DNA from: Phanerochaete sordida
Lineage: Eukaryota; Basidiomycota; Agaricomycetes; Polyporales; Phanerochaetaceae
DNA length: 64,000 nt
Assembly: GCA_019973155.2 (NCBI GenBank)
Contig: BPQB01000043.1
Span: forward strand, 217,959 to 281,958
Reading direction: 5' to 3'
In this document: piece after piece, positions 37,433 to 44,736 of the stretch
Position numbering within the stretch: position 1 is the first letter of the stretch
Layout of the letters: the number at the start of each line of letters is the position of its first letter
Made by a program: the position numbers and the translations under genes
The notes under the pieces: model-generated
The model's input: only the letters and a program-made list of their open reading frames with translations
Databases searched by the model: none
Told to the model about the DNA's origin: nothing

Positions 37433-38696
37433 ATGAAGCGCAATGGCCTGGAAGTCACCGTCGTCGTCGGCAATGAGCCCCTATCTGAGTATACAATCGC
37501 AGAGGAGGGCGATAGCACGGTGATCTGCTGGATACCCAGTGAAGAGGGAAAGGTGGGTTATCTCCAACCTTTCGCCAGCGCGCGCCATGTTCAAGAGAGC
37601 CTCTCAGGAGTTTAGTATCAAGACAGTCAACGATACGCCTTCGACAATCATAACATGCGAAACGGACGTCGACGGCCGCTCCATGGATCGGACGATCTGT
37701 CGAGCGAAAGCTAGCACACTCGTGCGGGGCACATATTCATCCGCATCAGCGGTTCGGCCGTTTACCTTCACCCGCATCGGCGTGTCAGATGGTGGGAAGG
37801 CCTTTTATAGTGAGATACCATATCTGTTAACTCGTCGAAGACGACGACCTCCTAGACACGGACAATGCGAACATCGAGGCGATAGGGACAATCCGAGTGA
37901 GCGTACGGCGTGTTGAGGAGCTCGAGAAAAGGGCGTTCGTCGCGGGCGAGTACGATACTACTGAAATTGGGCTCTTGCATGAGCGTCGGAAGAAGGCTGG
38001 TGTCCACTGTGTGTCGTAAGTGCATATCCTGCGCCGCCGACCTCCACAGACTGACCAAGCGTTCAAGTCTGGGCAAAGAGATCGCGCTACAGAAGAAAAC
38101 GAATCGTGGTAGCGTGGGCGTAGCGTATCTCGACACCCCCGAGAAGCCGTATTGCGTCTTCATCTTCCACTACCGATCTAAGGGTGCGTAATCCTGTCGG
38201 GCCGCACGAGCACGAGACTGATTTGGACGCCTGTCAGACATCTTGCAGGCTCAAGGGATCATTCCGACCATCGTAGCGCGGCCCAGCGGTGTGGCGTCGT
38301 CTAAGGGCGCAAGCGGTAGACCAGCGCGTGCATCCCCTGTGCAGCACATTGCTTCGAGAGCCGTGAAGAGACAGCGAGAAGGCTCTTGTAAGTACGAGAG
38401 TATACACTGATACAGAGGGTACTCACGCCTCGTCTTAGTACCAAAGGATTCAGATGTCAAAGAAGAGGCCGAGGAGTCGGACATGGAGGATGCGGACGCA
38501 TTACAGGTGGGCTTTTGTTCCGCTTGTCTTGGTGCGATGCACACGACTCACCGGCTTTTCCAAGGCCGAGCTGGAGGCTATCCAGATCAGACTATCCAAG
38601 GCGAAGGCGAAGGCAAGCCATAAGCGTGTCAAGCGGGAACCCAGTCCAATACTGCTCGCAACGAGTGGGGATGTTATTGATCTTACTCTGGACTAA
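37433..38696 (+). CDS. DUF7918 protein, tandem copy 3 (subfamily A)
   Basis: Seven exons: 37433-37552, 37608-37791, 37841-38015, 38068-38183, 38238-38387, 38439-38506, 38565-38696; 314 residues. Domain landmarks: LSEYTIAEEG, CWIPSEEGK, LLHERRKKAGVHCVSLGKE, TPEKPYCVFIFHYRSKDILQAQGII. The linker holds a basic AVKRQRE, then SDVKEEAEESDMEDAD, a second sumoylation-like site inside an acidic stretch. The helix AELEAIQIRLSKAKAKA leads to RVKREPSP and SGDVIDLTLD at the C-terminus. VIDLT is the same core as the SUMO-interacting motif of animal PIAS proteins. It shares with copy 1 the SLGKEI start of exon 4 and the exon-6 wording, so copies 1-3 form one subfamily. All introns here are GT-AG. Confidence 0.88.
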
Positions 38697-38762
38697 TTGA
38701 TGGTCATAATCGGATGGAAATATTGCTCACGAATGTGCTATACCCGCACTAGGTGGGACGCT

Positions 38763-38843
38763 GCAAGCGTGTCAAACGCGAGCTCACTGAGCCCGATCCG
38801 GCTGACAACGAGCGGAGACATAATCGACCTCACAGAGGACTGA
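38763..38843 (+). pseudogene. Solitary relic of a DUF7918 last exon
   Basis: Only 66 bp after the stop of copy 3, AAGCGTGTCAAACGCGAG reads KRVKRE, the conserved sumoylation-type module. One frame over, from 38790, the sequence reads SPIRLTTSGDIIDLTED and stops at 38843. The two parts together match the terminal module of the array but are separated by a frameshift. No other exon of a DUF7918 gene is seen in the 66 bp before it. This is a left-over 3' end of a lost copy or of an unequal crossover. Confidence 0.7.
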
Positions 38844-39492
38844 GGGGCTTTCGTTGGTGCTCAGTTCGAGGAACATGTACACAGCTAAACGTCGCAGGTC
38901 TTTTTGTCAATATGCAACGCTCCTGTTCGCTGACCGAACGCTGGCTATGTGGTGGTCCGCGCCGTGTCTAGTACTACTGGCGCCGCCAGAGTGGTGGCGT
39001 CAGCGTCAAATATAGCCGCTGAGATCTGAGAGCGAGACCGAGCGAAAGCTTTTCTTCAACCGATCGCCCATGATCCCCACAGATGAAGTACCGGGAGCTA
39101 GAGATCTCAATCCAGGTTGATGAAAAGCCTCTGGAAGAGTACGATATTGCCATAAATGACGAAGAATGCACCATAACATGCTGGATCCCTAGCGAAGAGG
39201 GCAAGGTAAGACGTGTCTTGCACAGGTTGGCGTTGGTTCGCTGCACAAGCTTTGCTGAATACAGTCGTATAGGAATTTGTCATCATGCGTCGAAATCATT
39301 TCCATGAGCAGGATGTGTCAATGAGCGCGACTGTAGATGGTCGCAAAATCATACCTGGCTCGTTCATTCGTCACAGGGAGCACCGAACGATGTACGGCCA
39401 AAGAGTCAGCCTGGAAAGTGTCCTGCCCTTTAAGTTTGCCAAGCTCCAGCTGACAGATGGTCCGTCGCTTGTTTCTCGCTGGTATACAGTTA

Positions 39493-39677
39493 TTAGCCGC
39501 CTTGTGAGACACGACCGTCTGGTGAGACACCTGCCTTATGAGGCAATCAGGCGCCCCATCCCGACGCTGGGGCAACCGTGGCGCCAAGCTCCCAATGAAA
39601 GCCTCTCGGGACTGGGCGCCCAATTCCCGCATAAGGCAGGTGTCTCATCGGACGGTCGTGTCTCATAAGGCGGTTAA
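39493..39677. mobile_element. MITE-like hairpin element in intron 2 of copy 4
   Basis: Two 48-bp arms, 39493-39540 and 39630-39677, are inverted copies differing at only a few positions (ends TTAGCCGCCTTGTGAGACACG and, reversed, TTAACCGCCTTATGAGACACG). Pairing continues weakly inward, so the whole 185 bp can fold into one hairpin. It has no coding capacity. It lengthens intron 2 to 251 nt against about 50-60 nt in the paralogs. The target-site duplication cannot be fixed because the flanks are A/T-rich (TTAT/TAAT). Confidence 0.7.
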
Positions 39678-40105
39678 TGACTGTAATATGGAAAGACTTA
39701 CAGCTAGCAGACGAAGGTCTCTCATCGGGCCTGGGCCAAAACCTCGACGCGCTCGGAACAATCGAGATCCGCGTCCAACGCGCGACAGAACTCGGGCCTA
39801 AATACGACATAGTCGCGATGGAAACGGCAGAGAACGCCATTGGCCCAGTACACGAACGAAGCAAGAAGGCCGGGGTGCACTGTGTTTCGTATGTGCTTCG
39901 ATTTATCTTACGTCTCCCCGCTCACGCCTGGGACAGCTTCGGTAGGGAAAGGAGAGTAGGTGGCACCAGCCACGGAGTCAGCTGCACCTACCGCGACACC
40001 CTGGACCAGCCGTACTGCAAGTTCGTGTTTCGCTATCGCTCCAGAGGTGAATTCGCTGTCGCGCAGATGCAGTCGCTGTACTCACTTGGCTCTAGACATG
40101 CTATT

Positions 40106-40744
40106 AGGGGAGTTCAGAGTTCGATTCTGAGCTCGATTCTGGCTCGATTCTGGGTGCGATGCGAGTTTGCAGAATCGAGCGGTTCCGGGGTCCCGGGAGG
40201 GCGATTCTGGCTCGAAATGCGAGAATCGCGGTTCTGCGTCGAATCGCCTCCGGAGGCGATTCGCCGCTCGATTCTGCGCGATTCCGCTTGGTTTTCTACT
40301 GCTACCCCTCGATACCTATGCAGTCCTGTCTTCTCTGACCACAGTAGTACTCGATTCTGGTGTCTGTCGGCTCTCATTCGATGTATAACATATCTCTGAC
40401 CCAGAATCGAGCCTTCAAGGCTGTTTGGAATGCAATTAAGACTGCTAGATCGCCATTCCCGTCATATTTCGAGCCCAAGGGCGTTTCAATATATATCTAT
40501 AGCATGCAGGAGTCATGAAGACATAGAATCACGCTACAGATATACGCTTGCATCACGCGGTAGCGTAAGTTGCGGCATTCGAGTCCGCATTCGAGGCTGG
40601 AATCGAGGCTGGATATTGCAGGCGCGAGACGGGTTGTTCAGAGTCAGAGGCGATTTGATGGAAAGTTTGCTTTCGGAATCGCGTTCGCATTCCTCCAGAA
40701 TCGCGCTCAGAATCGCCCCAGAATCGCCGACTCTGAACACTCCT
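40106..40744. mobile_element. 639-bp MITE-like element inside exon 5 of copy 4
   Basis: The ends are imperfect inverted repeats (AGGGGAGTTCAGAGT at left; AGGAGTGTTCAGAGTC read inward from right), followed on both sides by repeats of CGATTCTG/GAATCG words. A perfect 22-bp palindrome, GAATCGCCTCC plus its reverse, lies at 40241-40262. The flanks show a 3-bp duplication, ATT at 40103-40105 and 40745-40747 (equally readable as TAT). Removing the element and one ATT restores D-M-L-L-A-Q-G-I-I in frame, as in copies 5 and 6, so this is a recent non-autonomous DNA-transposon insertion. No transposase frame is present. Confidence 0.8.
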
Positions 40745-41474
40745 ATTGGCTCAAGGGATCATTAACATCCCTGCACAAGCACCACGGCTGGCGTCCGTTG
40801 CTTCTCTCCTCAGGAAGCGGCCTGGTGGTCCTGAACAAAACCGTACCGGCTCCGGCCATGGCAGCAATAAGAGGCCTCGGCACGAACGAGGTGGGTTCTT
40901 CCTGGTCTAGAGGCGTTATTAGGCACTGAATCATTGCCTAAGCTGACGCTCGGGTCAAACCTATCGTCAAAGACGATCCAGATGCCCCTGGTGACGAGAA
41001 CGACGCAGCGCTCCAGGTAGCTTTGCTACTACTAGTAGAGCTCTGCTGGTCGAAATCGCTGACAACTGCAACCTTCCAGGAACAGTTAGACTCGTTGCAG
41101 GCTAGCATGGACGCCATCCGGGCCAAGCTGAATAAGTCGAGGGCGAACATGGCCAAGCGCGAGCCGAGAGGAGCCGAGTCCAATAAGGATGGCCTCGAGC
41201 GGAGACGTCATCGACCTCACGTTTGATTGAAACCCAGTCAAAGCTGGTACACTTGTCCTGCCCGCCATTCGTATGATATCCTTCAGCGGCTCTGATATAC
41301 TACTGTGGTGTCTTTAAGCATGGTCATACATTGCGTGGTCTCAACAGCGTAAGTACCCTGGGTGGCTGCCTGACTCCTCCAAAGAACTGGCGCCCGGCCA
41401 AGGCCGAGCAGTGGCGTTCGACCGTGGGCGCCAGACGCCACGCAACCTGCTTTCCTACCAACCACCAGCACACT

Positions 41475-42745
41475 ATGAGATACAAAGATATCGACATCTC
41501 TGTCCAAGTCGATGGGAAAAGTCTGCCGGAGTATGCAGTGACGACTGACGATGCAGAACGGACCATGACATGCTGGATCCCCAGCGAGGAAGGGAAGGTT
41601 GGACAACGCGCGCGCTCCCCCCGTTTACATTGCTCATGCCGGGTACCATCCTAGGAATTTGTCATCATGCGACGCAACCGTTCGAAAGTACACGAGGTGT
41701 CGATGAAGACCTGTCTGGACGGCCGGCAGATGCCGTCTGACTCGCACTTCCGCCGCAGATCATCGAGGAAGATGTATGGCCAGAGAGCTAGCGAAGATTC
41801 TATTCTCCCATTCAAGTTTGCCTCAATCAAGCTTACAGAAGGTACATGTTGCGAAACGCGATCTGCGAGACTGCATATGCTGATATCCTCCCAGAAGAAG
41901 GCCACGTGTCTTCCCATAAACTCGATCTCGACGCTCTTGGGACCATCGAGATTCGCGTCCTTCGCACGGAGGGAAAAGGGAAATATGCTACACCCATTCC
42001 CATTCAGGACCTAGCTGAAGACTTTGGCCCCGTGAATGAGCGAAGTAAGAAGGCTGGGGCTCACTGTGTTGCGTACGTCCCCTTTGTTATAGACCAATCG
42101 CTACGCACTCACATGAGCAGTTTCGGGGACAAGAAGAAGTCAGGCAAGCCGAAGGAATTAGTTCGACACAAATACTTGGACAGAGTGGATAAGCCGTACT
42201 GCAAGCTCCGGTTTCGCTATCGCTCGAGAGGTGATTTGCGAGCCCCTTGCGTATTATAGTCGCGCTCCACGCTAACAAGCTTTGCAGATATGCTGTTAGC
42301 ACAAGGAATCATGGCTGATCCTGCCCCTTTACTCCCTACTGCCTCAGGCTCCAAGAAGCGATCGCACGTGGCTGAAGTAGACACCGCGGATGCTGCTGGG
42401 ACAAGCAACAAGAAAGCTCGGCTTAACCCAAGTGAGTGCTTCCGACGTCCCAATGTATCGTTTCCATTCATCGATGATCGCAGAAAGCGACTCTGTGGCC
42501 GTCAAGGAGGACCCAGAGGCACTTGACGACGAGGACAGTGTTGAGTTGCAAGTGAGGCGCTCCGTTCACGATGCTTATGGACGCTACTCACGGATTACGC
42601 GGAGGCCCAGCTAGAATCAATGGAGGCAAATCTGGCAGTTATGCGCGCGAGACTTGACCAGGCGAAGTTGAAGGCCGTCAAACGCGAGCCAAGTCCTATC
42701 AGAATGGTGTCGAGTGGGGATGTCATCGATCTGACGTCGGATTGA
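41475..42745 (+). CDS. DUF7918 protein, tandem copy 5 (subfamily B)
   Basis: Seven exons: 41475-41597, 41655-41841, 41895-42072, 42121-42230, 42288-42431, 42484-42551, 42605-42745; 316 residues. Landmarks: SLPEYAV, CWIPSEEGK, EFVIMRRN, MYGQRAS, LPFKFAS, VNERSKKAGAHCVASFG, DKPYCKLRFRYRSRDMLLAQGI. These wordings are shared with copies 4 and 6 and define subfamily B. The linker has NKKARL and KKRS basic patches, then VAVKEDPEALDDEDS, a sumoylation-like site in an acidic run. The helix AQLESMEANLAVMRARLDQAK precedes AVKREPSPIR and SGDVIDLTSD. All splice sites are GT-AG and the frame is intact, so this is probably a working gene. Confidence 0.88.
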
Positions 42746-43046
42746 CACTGGCTAGCGCAGCCGTATCACCAGCAGCCACATCACTTTTCACTGCTCTATT
42801 GCACACAGTGTGGGCTGTCAGAACGTCCCAGCATTCTTGTACTGTATGTCGTCAATAATGTCGTCGGCAACAGTGGTTGTATGCATGTATGCTGCAGCTC
42901 TCTTAGTTGCTATAGACCTCCACCTGTATCAGTAACAGCAAAAGTTCTGCGAAGAGTGTGATCTCAATATCTGTACGGTCGCATGCATGCAGACTCACGA
43001 ACCTCAAGGCTCTGACGAGTGACTTTGGCTGTTACGCGATGGGCGT

Positions 43047-43089
43047 CACGTGACACGCTGTGTCTTCAGACGCGTCGCTGTGTCACGTG
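43047..43089. promoter_or_regulatory. Two CACGTG boxes upstream of DUF7918 copy 6
   Basis: CACGTG occurs at 43047-43052 and again at 43084-43089, 82 and 45 bp before ATG 43134, with an ACGCGTCG word between them. Repeated E-box-type sites suggest a shared bHLH-type regulator, which is inference. Confidence 0.35.
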
Positions 43090-43133
43090 GACGTGATAGC
43101 TCTTTCCCACCAGCCACGACCACCTCTGTCCAC

Positions 43134-44466
43134 ATGAAGTACAAAGGTGTCGGCGTCTCCATCCTGGTGGATGGACAGCCTCTGGAGGAGTATTCTGCTA
43201 CCGTTGATGAAGCAGAGAATACCATCACCTGCTGGATAGCGAGTGAAGAACATAAGGTTCTTCGTGCTGGCTCTGCTGTTCTGACACTCTACTGACGAAG
43301 AATGACGCGCTAGGACTTCACAATCAAACGTTATAACGATATGGATACCCATGGCGCATCATTCGAATTCTTTGTTGATGGCCGTACCGTGAACCGAAAG
43401 GGTCATAGTCGTCCTGGAAAGTCTGGATGCACCTATGGCCATAGAGTTAGCCAAGACACCGTTCTCCCATTTAAATTTACAAGACTTTTACTCACCGATG
43501 GTAACTGCTTCTCATGCTTATATATTAACACCCCGTTAACTTGGATAAATCTCGTGCAGACGATGCATCATCATCGGGTCATCCACCTGCCAATGTCGAC
43601 GTGGTCGGCACCATTGAAGTCCCTGTGAGGCGCTCGACATCCATTTCGGAGGTCAAGTGGCCTAGGAAACTAGGCAAGCTAAGAAACAACGTCGTGGCCA
43701 TGCATGAAAGTACCAAGAATATCGGAGGCCATTGTGTTGCGTGCGTTGCTCCCTTCCGGACTGCGCATGGGCTGAGATTCTGTGCGGGCAGTTTTGGCGC
43801 AGCAACCAAGATTCCCTCTAATCCAACACTCCACGTCGAATACCTAGACCCACCAGACATGCCATATTGCAAGTTTCGTTTTCGGTATCGCTCCAGAGGT
43901 CAAACTTGGCGTTCAATACTCTAGATCCTAGAGCTTACACGTCTTGCAGATATTCTTCTAGCGCAAGGGATTATACCCGCACCCTCTATCTCTCCAGAAC
44001 TTGCTCCTTTCGCGTCTACATCGTCCATAGCGTTGAATTCGAAGAAACGAGCCGCGGCTGCCGAGCCTTCCAGCGCAGCCGGCCCCAGTAGTAGCAAGAA
44101 GGGGCGGCATACCGCAGGCGAGTCTTGGGCCCAACAGAAACGGTGGGGAATGCACTCATCCGTACAATTTGCAGAAGTCGTGCAGCTACCAATCAAACCT
44201 GACCCGGATGGTCGTTCCAACCAAAATGCGTCGCTACAGGTAGGACGCGCGAATGTTTTGCCCGTACCTTGCGTCGACGTCTCTGACGGTATCCAAATCA
44301 GGCACAACTGGATGTCATGGCCGCAGCGATGGACACCATGAGGGCGAACATGGATACAATACGCGCGCAGCTCCAAAACAATGACATGGATGCAGCCAAA
44401 CGCGAGCCGAACCCGATAACGATGACCACTAGCGGCGACGTCATCGACCTCACGGACGATGACTAG
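43134..44466 (+). CDS. DUF7918 protein, tandem copy 6 (subfamily B)
   Basis: Seven exons: 43134-43256, 43314-43500, 43560-43740, 43792-43898, 43950-44117, 44175-44239, 44302-44466; 331 residues. Landmarks: PLEEYSA, CWIASEEHK, YGHRVS, LPFKFTR, MHESTKNIGGHCVASFG, MPYCKFRFRYRSRDILLAQGII. Intron 5 (44118-44174) begins GCGAGT; it is a GC-AG intron of 57 nt without an in-frame stop, so read-through would add 19 residues. The linker has KKRAAAAE and SKKGRH basic patches. The terminal module is AKREPNPI followed by SGDVIDLTDDD, with the most acidic tail of the array, which should favour SUMO binding. Last member of the tandem series; MSH6 follows in the opposite orientation. Confidence 0.87.
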
Positions 44467-44736
44467 GCTAATCAAGCTTCAAGAGTAGCAGGCTGCTTGC
44501 ACATCGTTTCTTTCACATACGGACCAGGGTTGTAGCGTACAGCACATCGTACATTTTCTTGCAGAGCTAGCCAGCAACGCGAGGGAAATAATGGAGGTAT
44601 ATTGACCAGGAACGGGTTAAGAGAGGAGTACAGTATATACAGCAATAACGACATCCATAGAGCAAATCCATGCAGTTGACATAGCAGGCGACGAGAAAAC
44701 ATGGCAGTAATAACGAGAGTAGTTTTGAGCACCGGA

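Larger units (their letters stand above)
39083..41230 (+). pseudogene. DUF7918 tandem copy 4 (subfamily B), broken by insertion and duplication
   Basis: The ancestral seven-exon layout is visible: 39083-39205, 39273-39459, 39711-39888, 39937-40046, exon 5 split as 40096-40104 plus 40746-40890, 40943-41016, and 41080 to the old stop at 41230. Exon 1 and 2 landmarks are EEYDI, CWIPSEEGK and EFVIMRRN; exon 4 ends PYCKFVFRYRSRG. Two lesions break it. A 639-bp MITE-like element lies inside exon 5, exactly between DML and LAQGII. In the last exon a 10-bp tandem duplication (41161-41170 and 41171-41180) shifts the frame, so AKREP is followed by an unrelated stop-terminated tail, while the old ending SSGDVIDLTFD is still readable in the next frame. 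Intron 2 also carries a 185-bp hairpin element. The protein is probably not made in full. Confidence 0.82.

Noticed and set aside
38753..38971. 72-codon frame starting near the stray last exon, as a separate small gene.
   Set aside because: Its beginning is explained as a relic DUF7918 last exon, and the rest has no similarity to anything recognised.
40106..40744. Tandem-repeat or coding explanation for the GATTCTG-rich segment in copy 4.
   Set aside because: Inverted ends, palindrome, target duplication and restoration of the paralog motif on removal all point to a MITE; frames inside have no domain.
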